Assembly: GCA_050485365.1 (NCBI GenBank)
Contig: JBJHBH010000068.1
Location: 1-18,535 of the forward strand
Direction of reading: 5' to 3'
DNA from: JARFUG01 sp050485365
GTDB lineage: Bacteria > Desulfobacterota > Desulfuromonadia > Desulfuromonadales > JACZKF01
DNA: 18,535 bases
Position 1 is the stretch's first letter; the number at the start of each line of letters is the position of its first letter. The position numbers and the translations under genes were made by a program. The notes beneath the pieces were generated by a model. That model did not search any database and was not told the origin of the DNA. It worked only from the letters and a program-made list of their open reading frames with translations. Shown here in pieces: positions 1 to 7,524 of the stretch.

Positions 1-1
1 G

Positions 2-136
2 CCCGAAGACGTCCTGCCCGAGCGACTGGACGGGGTACTCGCGGTCATCTACCTCGTCTTCAACGAGGGCTACTCGGCAAGTCACGGCGACGCCCTGGTC
101 CGTCATCAACTCTGCGGCGAGGCGATCCGCCTCGGC
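2..136 (+). pseudogene. C-terminal fragment of an ECF sigma factor (DUF6596 type), fused in frame to gspD
   Basis: The first 45 codons read in frame 2 contain VLAVIYLVFNEGYSAS, then HGDALVRHQLCGEAIRLG. This is the hallmark stretch of the DUF6596 region that follows the DNA-binding domains in a group of ECF RNA polymerase sigma factors (usual form: VLAVLYLIFNEGYSAS...LCAEAIRLGRLL). Similarity stops abruptly after AIRLG; the expected continuation (a Leu-rich helix, then LLALMLLHDARR-like sequence) is absent in all three forward frames. The frame stays open and becomes a type II secretin. The gene has no start here and no own stop. I read it as a broken or chimeric fragment, not a working sigma factor. 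Family recognition is from memory of the motif; the cause of the fusion is unknown. Confidence 0.72.
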
Positions 137-1387
137 AACAAGATAGGCCGCCAGAAGGCCGGCACCAGCCGACTCGGTGCCACCGTAGACGTTCCGCACA
201 AGCGCGGCCTCGACGGCCGCGGTGCCCCCGAGACCCTCGCCGTCACCCTGAACCAGATCATCACCGGGATCCGGACCCAGGCGGCCCCCGCGCCGCGCCG
301 CGCCGCCCCGGCGGCGGCCGAGCCCCCGGGCGAGCGGGCGCCGGCGCTGGAGACGGTGGCGATCACCGCCGACAAGCCGACCAACGCCCTGATCATCAAC
401 AGCACCCCCGAGGATTACGAGACGCTGCAGGGGATCATCCGCCAGCTCGACGTGCGCCGCCGCCAGGTCTTCGTCGAAGCGCTCATCCTCGAACTCTCCA
501 TGACGGCGACCAAACAGCTGGGGGCCACGTTGCAGGGGGCGATCGCCACTGGCGGCGACGGCGTCATCTTCGGCGGCACCGGCTCGGGGCCGCCCGACTC
601 CATGTCGGTGCTGGGGCCGAGCGCCGGGCTCCTCGCGCAGGCCATCGACGGCATCCGCCTCGGCGGCCTCTCCAAGCTCATCACGGTGACCGCCCCCGAC
701 GGAAGCCAGGTCACCGTGCCGGCCCTGTCGGCCCTCATCGACCTGTCCCAGGGGACCTCCGACGTCAACATCCTGTCGGCGCCTCGGCTGCTGACGAGCG
801 ACAACGAGGAGGCCGAGATCATCGTCGGGCAGAACGTGCCGATCATCACCCAGCGCCTCACCGACGCCGCCGGGGTCGGGCTCGCCCAGAGCGTGGCCGT
901 CGAGCGGCGCGACGTCGCGCTGACGCTGCGCTTCACCCCCCAGATCACCGAGGGGAACATGGTGCGCCTCAACGTGATGCAGGAGATCACCGACATCGCC
1001 CCCACCGCCGTCGGCAACGTCGATCAGGTCGGCCCGACGCTGACCAAGCGCCTGATCCGCAACACCGTCCTCGCCGAGGACGGCCGCACCGTCGTTCTGG
1101 GCGGCCTCATCGACAGCAACGTGACCGAGAGCGTGCGCAAGGTTCCGCTGCTCGGCGACATCCCGGGGCTGCGCTGGCTCTTCCGGAACACCTCGACCAC
1201 CGATCGCAAGACGAACCTGCTCGTCTTCATCACCCCGACCATCATCCGCGACCCGTCCGATCTGAGCGACGTCACCCGCCAGAGCCGCGAAAACATGGAG
1301 CTGTTCAAGGCCGGGCTCTACCAGCCGGCCATCCACATCGACGAAGAGCCGGAGCCGATCGAGTATCGCCTGCCGGAGATTCAATAG
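137..1387 (+). CDS. gspD: Type II secretion secretin GspD, 5'-truncated
   Basis: Outer-membrane secretin channel of the type II secretion system; multimers form the exit pore for folded periplasmic proteins. The frame holds an N-domain tail (ETLAVTLNQIITG, from about base 228), an Ala/Pro-rich linker, a further N domain (ITADKPTNALIINSTPEDYE, then IIRQLDVRRRQVFVEALILE), and the secretin core with VGQNVPI. Near base 1093 is the C-terminal secretin signature VVLGGLIDS...VPLLGDIPGLRWLF. The signal peptide and N0 domain are missing because upstream sequence is replaced by a sigma-factor fragment in the same frame. Bases 137-227 are hard to assign: TVDVPHKRG resembles the usual interdomain LDVP..RG, but roughly eight residues before ETLA seem missing. 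The GTG at 356 is only an internal codon, not a credible start. The stop lies 7 bp before gspE. Confidence 0.9.
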   Translation, partial: NKIGRQKAGTSRLGATVDVPHKRGLDGRGAPETLAVTLNQIITGIRTQAAPAPRRAAPAAAEPPGERAPALETVAITADKPTNALIINSTPEDYETLQGIIRQLDVRRRQVFVEALILELSMTATKQLGATLQGAIATGGDGVIFGGTGSGPPDSMSVLGPSAGLLAQAIDGIRLGGLSKLITVTAPDGSQVTVPALSALIDLSQGTSDVNILSAPRLLTSDNEEAEIIVGQNVPIITQRLTDAAGVGLAQSVAVERRDVALTLRFTPQITEGNMVRLNVMQEITDIAPTAVGNVDQVGPTLTKRLIRNTVLAEDGRTVVLGGLIDSNVTESVRKVPLLGDIPGLRWLFRNTSTTDRKTNLLVFITPTIIRDPSDLSDVTRQSRENMELFKAGLYQPAIHIDEEPEPIEYRLPEIQ

Positions 1388-1394
1388 GAACCGT

Positions 1395-3092
1395 ATGACC
1401 CGTTGGAGAGTGCTGGGGGAGATCCTCCAGGCCGATTTCGGCGTCGCGCAGGAGCGCATCGCCGAGGCGCTCAAGAATCAGGAAGTCTCGGGGAAGCTCC
1501 TGGGAGAGATCCTTCTGGGGATGAAGGCGATCACACCCGACCACCTCGCCGCCGCCCTGGCTGCGCAGCAGGGGCTCGACTATCTCAAGACGATCCCCGA
1601 CGAGGCGGCCGGCGCCGACCTGCTGGAGCTGATCCCCATCGGCTTCGCCAAGGAATACCGCGTCTTCCCCGTCGCGCGCAGCGACGGAAGGCTGCGGGTG
1701 GCGGTGGCCGATCCCCTCGACACCCGCCCCCTGAACGATCTGGCGGCGCTGACCCGCACCCGCCTCGACGTCGCAGTGGCGACGCCCGACGAGATCCTGC
1801 GCGCCATCAACCGCAGCTACGAACGCAAGGCCGGCGAGACGAAGGACTTCGTCGAGGACATCGAGGGGGGCGACGGGCAACTCGCCGGGAACCTGGAGCC
1901 GGCCGACCTGCTCGACACCTCGGACGAGGCGCCGATCATCCGCTTCGTCAACAGCCTCATCACCCAGGCGTACAAGCAGCGCGCGAGCGACATCCACATC
2001 GAACCCTTCGAGACCGAGCTCGTCATCCGCTACCGCGTCGACGGCATCCTCTACGACGTGCTGTCGCCGCCGCACCGGGCGCAGGCGAGCATCACCAGCC
2101 GCCTGAAGATCATGTCCAACCTGAACATCGCCGAGAAGCGCCTGCCGCAGGACGGCCGCTTCCGGGTACGCATCGCCGGCAAGGACGTCGACGTGCGCGT
2201 CTCGACTCTGCCCACCGCCTTCGGCGAGCGCGTCGTCATGCGTCTGCTCGACAAGGCCTCCAACGTCCTCACTCTGGAGGAGGTCGGGATGGACCCGGAG
2301 ATGCTGCGCATGGTGAACGGCATGATCACCAAGAGCCACGGCATCTTCCTCGTCACCGGCCCCACCGGCTCGGGCAAGACGACGACCCTCTACGCGGCGC
2401 TCACGCGCCTGAACAGCCGCGAGAAGAACATCATCACCGTCGAGGACCCCATCGAATACCAGCTCGCCGGGGTCGGGCAGATCCAGGTCAATCCGAAGAT
2501 CAACCTGACCTTCGCCGCGGGGCTGCGCTCGATTCTGCGCCAGGATCCCGACATCATCATGGTCGGCGAGATCCGCGACGGCGAGACGGCCGAGATCGCC
2601 GTGCAGTCGGCCCTCACCGGCCATATGGTCTTCTCGACCCTGCACACCAATGACGCCGCGGGGGCGCTCACCCGCCTGGTCGAGATGGGGATCGAGCCGT
2701 TTCTGGCCGCCTCCTCCATCGTCGGCATCCTCGCGCAGCGCCTGGTGCGCCGGGTCTGCCCGAGCTGCCGCGAGGCGTACCGCCCCACCCCCGAGATGCT
2801 GCGCGAGATGGGGCTCGGCACGGCCGTGGCCTCGGACGCCGTCTTTTATCGCGGCGCAGGGTGCTCCGAGTGCATGGGGATCGGCTACCGGGGCCGTCAG
2901 GGGATCTACGAGCTCCTCACCGTCGATGAGCAGGTGCGCGATCTGCTGCTGCAGAACAAGGACGCCGCCTCCATCAAGAGCGCCGCGATGAAGAAGGGGA
3001 TGCGCACCCTGCGCGACGCCGGGCTCGCCATGGCGCTGGCGGGCGAGACCTCCATCGAGGAAGTGCTGCGCGTCACCCAGGAGGAGATCTAG
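1395..3092 (+). CDS. gspE: Type II secretion ATPase GspE
   Basis: Cytoplasmic hexameric ATPase that powers pseudopilus assembly, docked to GspL and GspF at the inner membrane. It is 565 residues, normal for the family. An N-terminal MshEN/N1-type domain covers about residues 1-140. The core has Walker A GPTGSGKT (322-329), an Asp box nearby (ITVEDPIEYQ), Walker B DPDIIMVGEIRD (384-395) and a His box TLHTNDAAGA (from about 415). A zinc-binding tetracysteine insert is intact: C455-x2-C458 and C490-x2-C493; this distinguishes GspE/PilB-type assembly ATPases from PilT. The ATG at 1395 has a weak AGGAA ahead of it and follows gspD by 7 bp, so coupling is likely. Downstream, its own 3' end carries the ribosome-binding site of gspF. 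Confidence 0.97.
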   Translation: MTRWRVLGEILQADFGVAQERIAEALKNQEVSGKLLGEILLGMKAITPDHLAAALAAQQGLDYLKTIPDEAAGADLLELIPIGFAKEYRVFPVARSDGRLRVAVADPLDTRPLNDLAALTRTRLDVAVATPDEILRAINRSYERKAGETKDFVEDIEGGDGQLAGNLEPADLLDTSDEAPIIRFVNSLITQAYKQRASDIHIEPFETELVIRYRVDGILYDVLSPPHRAQASITSRLKIMSNLNIAEKRLPQDGRFRVRIAGKDVDVRVSTLPTAFGERVVMRLLDKASNVLTLEEVGMDPEMLRMVNGMITKSHGIFLVTGPTGSGKTTTLYAALTRLNSREKNIITVEDPIEYQLAGVGQIQVNPKINLTFAAGLRSILRQDPDIIMVGEIRDGETAEIAVQSALTGHMVFSTLHTNDAAGALTRLVEMGIEPFLAASSIVGILAQRLVRRVCPSCREAYRPTPEMLREMGLGTAVASDAVFYRGAGCSECMGIGYRGRQGIYELLTVDEQVRDLLLQNKDAASIKSAAMKKGMRTLRDAGLAMALAGETSIEEVLRVTQEEI

Positions 3093-3094
3093 CG

Positions 3095-4318
3095 TTGCCT
3101 CTTTTCGAGTACACCGGGTACAACGCCGCCGGCAAGAAGGTCTCCGGAGCGGTCGAGGGCGCCGGACGACGCGCCGTTCTGCTCAAGCTCAAGGCCGACG
3201 GGATCTTCCCCACGACCCTGAACGAGGAGGCGGCCGCCTCCGCCTCCGGCGCCAAGGCCACCATCAAACTGGAGCTGACCCGGCGCATCCCCGTCACCGA
3301 GCTCGCCACCGCCACGCGCCAGCTCGCCACGCTGCTGAGCGCGGGGCTCCCCCTCGACGAGGCCCTCGGCACCATCGGCGGGCAGCTCGAGAACGTACGC
3401 CTGGCGCGCGCCTTCAGCGCCGTGCGCGAAGAGGTCGTCCAGGGGCAGTCGCTGCACGAGGCGCTCGGCGCCCATCCGCGCATCTTCCCCGTCCTCTTCG
3501 TCAACATGGTGCAGGTGGGGGAGAACACCGGCACCCTCGATCAGGTCCTGCAGCGCCTCGCCGACTTTCTCGAAGAGCAGGCCAAGCTCAAGAGCCGCAT
3601 CCAGTCGGCCATGGCGTATCCGGTGCTGATGTGCCTCATCGGCGTCGGCGTCCTCTTTTTTCTCTTCGCCTTCGTCGTGCCGCAGGTGGTCCGCATGCTC
3701 GAGGATCTGGGGCAGGCGCTGCCGACCCCGACGCGGGTGCTGATCGGCACCAGCGACTTCCTCTCGGCCTGGTGGTGGGTCTTTTTGCTGCTGCTGGCGC
3801 TGGGCGCGCTGGGCGTGCAGCGCTGGCGGCGCACCGAGGAGGGTCGCTACAAGCTCGACCGCCTCGCGCTCAAGGTCCCCCTGTTCGGACGGCTGAACCT
3901 GCTCGTCGCCACGGCCCGCTTCAGCCGCACCTTGGCGACCCTCCTTCGCAGCGGCGTTCCGCTGCTCAAGGCCCTCGACATCGTCACCAACCTGATGCAG
4001 AACAAGGTCCTTCGCAAGGTCCTCGAAGACACCTCCGTCGCCGTGCGCGAGGGCGAAGGGCTCGCCGCGCCGATCAAGCGCTCGGGGGTCTTCCCCCCCA
4101 TGGTGGCGCAGATGGCGGCGGTCGGCGAGCGCAGCGGCGACCTTGAAGACATGCTCTTTCGCGTCGCCGACACCTACGAGCACCAGGTCGATCTGACCCT
4201 GAACGGCCTTTTGTCCCTGCTCGAGCCGATCATGATCCTCATCATGGGAGGGGTCGTCGGATTCATCGTCCTGTCGATCCTGCTGCCGATCTTCCAGGCG
4301 AGCCAGGGGATGGGATGA
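3095..4318 (+). CDS. gspF: Type II secretion inner-membrane platform protein GspF
   Basis: Polytopic inner-membrane platform protein around which the pseudopilus is assembled. It is 407 residues with an N-terminal PLFEYTGYNAAGKKVSG segment typical of GspF, then two GspF repeats with the matching motifs ATRQLATLLSAGLPLDEAL (about 73-91) and RFSRTLATLLRSGVPLLKAL (about 274-293). Hydrophobic segments lie near residues 176-198, 224-242 and 375-400. The start is TTG at 3095, 2 bp after the gspE stop; AGGAGG at 3079-3084, inside gspE, has 10-base spacing and supports it, and no nearby ATG would preserve the conserved N terminus. The rare start codon may lower output relative to gspE. A 151-bp gap with a heptamer-repeat array follows before gspG. 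Confidence 0.96.
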   Translation: MPLFEYTGYNAAGKKVSGAVEGAGRRAVLLKLKADGIFPTTLNEEAAASASGAKATIKLELTRRIPVTELATATRQLATLLSAGLPLDEALGTIGGQLENVRLARAFSAVREEVVQGQSLHEALGAHPRIFPVLFVNMVQVGENTGTLDQVLQRLADFLEEQAKLKSRIQSAMAYPVLMCLIGVGVLFFLFAFVVPQVVRMLEDLGQALPTPTRVLIGTSDFLSAWWWVFLLLLALGALGVQRWRRTEEGRYKLDRLALKVPLFGRLNLLVATARFSRTLATLLRSGVPLLKALDIVTNLMQNKVLRKVLEDTSVAVREGEGLAAPIKRSGVFPPMVAQMAAVGERSGDLEDMLFRVADTYEHQVDLTLNGLLSLLEPIMILIMGGVVGFIVLSILLPIFQASQGMG

Positions 4319-4323
4319 AAAAT

Positions 4324-4450
4324 CAGGTATCGGGTTTCAGGTATCGGGTTGACCGGAAGCCTGATACCCAAAACCAGAAAATCAGGCATCAGGAGTCAGG
4401 TTTCAGGTCCCAGGTCTTAACCTGAAGCCTGATACCCGAAACCTGGAACC
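4324..4450. repeat. Heptamer-repeat hairpin array 1 (gspF-gspG gap)
   Basis: The whole gap between gspF and gspG is filled with period-7 words. Examples are CAGGTATCGGGTTT repeated twice from 4324, then a run of CAGGNNT words from 4385 (CAGGCAT, CAGGAGT, CAGGTTT, CAGGTCC, CAGGTCT), then the same words on the opposite strand (AACCTGA, AGCCTGA, TACCCGA, AACCTGG). The left end (4324-4350) is nearly the reverse complement of 4419-4445, with about five mismatches in 27. An RNA of this gap would fold into a long imperfect hairpin. No T-run follows, so it is not an ordinary terminator. It could stabilise or process the operon mRNA just upstream of the major pseudopilin. Confidence 0.85.
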
Positions 4451-4469
4451 TATCTACAAAGGAGTTGCA

Positions 4470-4919
4470 ATGACCAACCAGAAAACAAACCTTTTGCGCG
4501 GCCAGAAAGGCTTCACCCTCATCGAGATCATGGTCGTGGTCGTGATCCTCGGGATTCTGGCCGGGATCGTCGTTCCGCGCCTCCTCGACCGTCCCGAGGA
4601 GGCCCGCCGCACCCAGGCCGCCGTGCAGATCAAGAGCCTGCAGGAGGCGCTGGCCCTCTACCGGCTCGACAACGGCTTCTATCCGACGACCGAGCAGGGG
4701 CTGCAGGCCCTGGTCAGCAAGCCGCAGGTCGGCCGCATCCCCAACCGGTATCGCGACGGCGGCTATATCTCGCGCATCCCCCTCGACCCCTGGGGGAACG
4801 AGTACGTCTTCCTCTCACCGGGGATCCACGACGAAGTCGACATCATCTCCTACGGCGCCGACGGCCAGCCGGGGGGCGAAGGCAGGGATGCGGATATCAA
4901 CAGCTGGGAACTTGACTGA
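4470..4919 (+). CDS. gspG: Type II secretion major pseudopilin GspG
   Basis: Major subunit of the periplasmic pseudopilus that acts as piston for secretion. It is 149 residues. The prepilin-peptidase site is GQKG|FTLIEIM (cleavage after G14, Glu at +5), followed by the hydrophobic helix VVVVILGILAGIVVPRLL. The C-terminal part shows the GspG-specific region GFYPTTEQGLQALV and the calcium-site loop around DPWGNEY...YGADGQPGGEG...DINSW. The ATG has the best ribosome-binding site of the operon (AAAGGAG at 4458-4464, 5-base gap), fitting its need for high expression. It is preceded by a repeat array and followed after 3 bp by a perfect hairpin at the gspH start, so its mRNA segment is bracketed by structures. 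Confidence 0.98.
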   Translation: MTNQKTNLLRGQKGFTLIEIMVVVVILGILAGIVVPRLLDRPEEARRTQAAVQIKSLQEALALYRLDNGFYPTTEQGLQALVSKPQVGRIPNRYRDGGYISRIPLDPWGNEYVFLSPGIHDEVDIISYGADGQPGGEGRDADINSWELD

Positions 4920-4922
4920 TCC

Positions 4923-4956
4923 TTCGGCTCGCCGGATGTCCTCTCGGCGAGCCGAA
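4923..4956 (+). promoter_or_regulatory. Perfect 12-bp hairpin with the gspH start codon in its loop
   Basis: TTCGGCTCGCCG (4923-4934) and CGGCGAGCCGAA (4945-4956) are exact reverse complements separated by a 10-base loop, GATGTCCTCT, that contains the gspH ATG (4936). It begins 3 bp after the gspG stop. No U-tract follows, so simple intrinsic termination is unlikely. Plausible roles, all inferred: limiting gspH translation, protecting the 3' end of a processed gspG mRNA, or partial polymerase pausing, any of which would favour gspG over the minor pseudopilins. Confidence 0.75.
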
Positions 4957-5436
4957 GCGGGCTTCACTCTCATCGAGCTCGCCCTGGTCGTTTTGCTGAT
5001 CGGGCTCTTCTCGGCCTTCGCCGTGCCGCAGCTTCTCGGCTTCGGCGGCAACCACCTGGAGAGCAACGCGCGGCGCATCGCCGGAACGGTCAAGTATCTG
5101 TTCAACGAGTCGGCGCTCAACGGCCACGAGTATCACCTCACCTTCAACGTGGACGAAGGGACTTTCGGGGCCCGAGTCCTCAGAGAAAACGGCGAGCTCG
5201 TCCCCGCCCCCGGCAGGTGGGGAGAGCAGGCGCTGCGCGGCGATGTGCGATTCCAGAACGTCACGGTGACGGGGCGGGGCCTGTACAGCTCGGGCACGGC
5301 GACAAGCGTCATTCACCCCACCGGGTGGCTGGAGGAGACGATCATCCACCTGCGCCAGGGGGAGAACGTCCTCACCGTGCGCGTCAAACCCTTCACCGGC
5401 ACCTCCGAGATCTTCGATGGATATCGGGAATTCTGA
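4936..5436 (+). CDS. gspH: Type II secretion minor pseudopilin GspH
   Basis: Minor pseudopilin of the pseudopilus tip complex. With the ATG at 4936 it is 166 residues and has a short prepilin leader, MSSRRAEAG|FTLIELALVV, with Glu at +5 and a single hydrophobic helix continuing to about residue 30. The in-frame ATG at 4888 would overlap gspG and add 16 residues of poor leader sequence, so I prefer 4936. No clear Shine-Dalgarno precedes it, and the start codon sits in the loop of a perfect hairpin. The C-terminal domain (for example VKYLFNESALNGHEYHLTF) is compatible with the GspH/FimT fold, which is variable. The 3' end overlaps the gspI start by 20 bp. Confidence 0.9.
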   Translation: MSSRRAEAGFTLIELALVVLLIGLFSAFAVPQLLGFGGNHLESNARRIAGTVKYLFNESALNGHEYHLTFNVDEGTFGARVLRENGELVPAPGRWGEQALRGDVRFQNVTVTGRGLYSSGTATSVIHPTGWLEETIIHLRQGENVLTVRVKPFTGTSEIFDGYREF

Positions 5437-5878
5437 AAAGCAGGCGCCAGGCGCTGGGCGCTGGGCTCCAGGAAAAAGCAATGGCCCTTCCTCGTGCCTC
5501 GCGCCTCGGGCCTCGCGCCTCCAAAAGGGCTTCACCCTCCTCGAAGTCATGATCGCCATGGCGGTGGTCGCCATTGCGCTGGTGACGCTGATGGGGATGA
5601 GCGTTCGCAGCATCGAGGTGAACGCCCGGCTGCAGAAGACCACGCAGGCGACACTCCTGGCGCAGCAGCGCATGAGCGAGATCGAGGTCGCCGCCGCCGA
5701 AGGGAATTCCCCCGCCGAGAACGAAGAAGGGGTCTTCGAGCCCCCCTTCGACACCTTCCGCTGGCGGGTGAACTACGAAGAGACGCCCCTCGACTTTCTG
5801 CGTCTGATCACCGTCACTGTCGTCTGGGGGGATGAGGGACGAAACGAGATGGTCGATCTGACCTCCTTCGTCTTTTAA
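5417..5878 (+). CDS. gspI: Type II secretion minor pseudopilin GspI with a repeat-derived leader
   Basis: Minor pseudopilin that nucleates the tip complex with GspJ and GspK. The mature part begins at LQKG|FTLLEVMIAMAVVAIALV (Glu at +5), followed by QATLLAQQRMSEIE, a GspI-like segment; total 153 residues. The only in-frame start I find is ATG 5417, inside gspH, giving a 38-residue pre-cleavage leader where the family normally has about 6-10. Most of that leader is encoded by heptamer-repeat array 2, giving a low-complexity Pro/Gly/Ala/Arg-rich sequence. No ATG, GTG or TTG closer to the cleavage site is in frame; the ATG at 5481 is out of frame. Either the leader is truly long, or translation begins at a non-standard codon after the array. 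Confidence 0.92.
   Translation: MDIGNSEKQAPGAGRWAPGKSNGPSSCLAPRASRLQKGFTLLEVMIAMAVVAIALVTLMGMSVRSIEVNARLQKTTQATLLAQQRMSEIEVAAAEGNSPAENEEGVFEPPFDTFRWRVNYEETPLDFLRLITVTVVWGDEGRNEMVDLTSFVF
5440..5522. repeat. Heptamer-repeat hairpin array 2 (inside the 5' end of gspI)
   Basis: The left arm at 5440-5472 reads as period-7 words GCCAGGC, GCTGGGC, GCTGGGC, TCCAGG. The right arm at 5486-5522 reads GTGCCTC, GCGCCTC, GGGCCTC, GCGCCTC, the same kind of word on the opposite strand. A 13-base spacer separates the arms. It sits just after the gspH stop and is translated as the leader of GspI. It resembles arrays 1 and 3 in period, strand inversion and placement at a gene junction. Confidence 0.8.
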
Positions 5879-5897
5879 CGGAGAACAGTTTATTTCC

Positions 5898-6545
5898 GTG
5901 CGCACCAACCACGAAAACGGCTTCACCCTCGTCGAGGTGATGGTGGCGGTGACGATCATCGCCATCCTCCTCACCTCGGTCTACGGCGTCTTCACCTCCG
6001 CCGCCGGCGCCAAGCAGCGGCTGGAGGCCGAGGGGGAGGGATATCATCAGGCCCGGGTCCTGTTCGACCGCATGGGACGTGAGCTCCGGGGCGCCTACTA
6101 TCAGCAGGGCAAGCGAGGGGTGCGCCTGATCGGCGGCAAGACCCTCGACGACTTTCCTTATCTGGAGCTGACGACGACGGCCGGAACCCCCTACGGCGGG
6201 CGCCGCGGCGGGATCTCGGTGGTGCGCTACGAGCTGCGCGTCGACCGCGACGCCCCCGTCGGCGACGACACTCGCGTTCTGATCCGCGACGAATATTCGA
6301 TGTTCGAGCCCCCCGATGCCGAGCGCGAGGGCTATCGCCTCGCCACCGGCATCGGCGAGATGGCGGTGCGTTTCTACCGCGGGGGGCAGTGGCACGAGGA
6401 GTGGCACTCGGGGCGAGAGGGCGGCCTGCCGCAGTTGGTCGAAATCACCCTCACCATGGCCCTGGAGGGGACCGACGTCCCCTTCCGCTCCGCCTTCGAA
6501 ATCCCCCTGGCCACCGGCGGCCTTCCGTCGGCGGGGTTGCCGTGA
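5898..6545 (+). CDS. gspJ: Type II secretion minor pseudopilin GspJ
   Basis: Minor pseudopilin of the tip complex with GspI and GspK. It is 215 residues, with prepilin site NHENG|FTLVEVMVAVTIIAILL (Glu at +5) after an 8-residue leader. The C-terminal domain includes GMAVRFYRGGQW-like sequence (IGEMAVRFYRGGQWHEEW), matching the usual GspJ pattern in which a W-rich strand follows the variable region. The start is GTG at 5898; GGAGA at 5880-5884 is a rather distant ribosome-binding site (13 bases). The gene follows gspI by 19 bp, and its stop overlaps the gspK GTG by two bases. Confidence 0.94.
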   Translation: MRTNHENGFTLVEVMVAVTIIAILLTSVYGVFTSAAGAKQRLEAEGEGYHQARVLFDRMGRELRGAYYQQGKRGVRLIGGKTLDDFPYLELTTTAGTPYGGRRGGISVVRYELRVDRDAPVGDDTRVLIRDEYSMFEPPDAEREGYRLATGIGEMAVRFYRGGQWHEEWHSGREGGLPQLVEITLTMALEGTDVPFRSAFEIPLATGGLPSAGLP

Positions 6546-7519
6546 CGACCCCGGCGCGCAACCAAAGGGGGATGGCCCTGCTGCTGGTCCTGGTGGTGGT
6601 GGCCCTGCTGTCGGCCCTGCTCATGGAGTTCGCCTTTTCCACCCACGTCGACATGCGCCTGACCGAGACCTATCGCGACAGCACCCGGTCGTGGTATCTT
6701 TCCAAGGGTGGCATTCAGGCGGGGCGCATGATCCTTCGGCTCGACGCCAACGCGTACGATCACCCCTCGGAGTTCTGGGGGACGGGGGTGCCGGCGTACC
6801 CCGTCGGCGAGAACGGCATCGTGTCCATCGAGATCGAGGATCTGAGCGGCCGGCTCAACCTCAACGATCTCGTCGCCCCCGACGGCATCAACCCCAACGT
6901 CGCCATGCGGCAGATCTTCACCCGGCTCTTCGAGGATCTGGAACAGAGTCGCCCGGAAGCCTTTGCGGGGCGCCCCGCCGACATGGTGGCGGCGCTCATC
7001 GACTGGATCGACGCCGACGACGAGGTCTACCGAGGTCCCGACGGAGCGGTGGAGGGGGCCGAAAGCGCATACTACATGAGTCTCGATCCGCCCTACCCGG
7101 CCAAGAACGCCCTTTTCGACACGCTGGACGAGATCCTTCTGGTGCGCGACTTCACCCCCGAAACCCTGCGGCTGCTCGAGCCCTTCGTCGCGGTGCATCC
7201 GCGCCAGGGGAGCGCCGTCAACGTCAACACGGCGCCGGCCGAGGTGCTGATGGCCCTGCATGACGACGTCGACCAGAGCGTGGCCGAGCGGATCGTGCAG
7301 GCTCGCCAGGATCAGCCCTTCACCGCCATCGACGATCTGCGCGACCTTTTGACCGCCGAGTCCCCGGCCTACTCGGGGCTCGTCACTGCCGGGGTGCGGG
7401 TGCGAAGCGATTTCTTCCGCATCACCTCCCGGGCGGGCTACGGCGAAATCGGCGCCCGCACCGCAACCGCCGTGGTGAACGCCACCGGCGAGCACGTCTT
7501 TTACCTCAGAGTGGATTAA
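6542..7519 (+). CDS. gspK: Type II secretion minor pseudopilin GspK
   Basis: Large minor pseudopilin that caps the pseudopilus tip. From the GTG at 6542 (GTGA overlap with the gspJ stop) it is 325 residues. The leader MTTPARNQRG|MALLLVLVVVALLSALLM lacks Glu at +5, as is normal for GspK. The periplasmic part has the family motifs VSIEIEDLSGRLNLNDLV, ALIDWIDADDE, LDEILLVRDFTPE and VNVNTAPAEVLMALHDD, corresponding to the helical insertion domain and the calcium-binding pseudopilin core. The GTG start gives a leader of normal length; frame open upstream of it is only shadow of gspJ. gspL begins 5 bp after its stop. Confidence 0.96.
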   Translation: MTTPARNQRGMALLLVLVVVALLSALLMEFAFSTHVDMRLTETYRDSTRSWYLSKGGIQAGRMILRLDANAYDHPSEFWGTGVPAYPVGENGIVSIEIEDLSGRLNLNDLVAPDGINPNVAMRQIFTRLFEDLEQSRPEAFAGRPADMVAALIDWIDADDEVYRGPDGAVEGAESAYYMSLDPPYPAKNALFDTLDEILLVRDFTPETLRLLEPFVAVHPRQGSAVNVNTAPAEVLMALHDDVDQSVAERIVQARQDQPFTAIDDLRDLLTAESPAYSGLVTAGVRVRSDFFRITSRAGYGEIGARTATAVVNATGEHVFYLRVD

Positions 7520-7524
7520 ACGAT

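Noticed and set aside
1403..2653. Second + strand open frame overlapping gspE
   Set aside because: It is an Arg/Pro/Gly-rich out-of-frame shadow of gspE with no recognisable domain.
4324..4450. CRISPR-like array between gspF and gspG
   Set aside because: Units are 7 bases with no spacers and are inverted in the second half; no cas genes are present.
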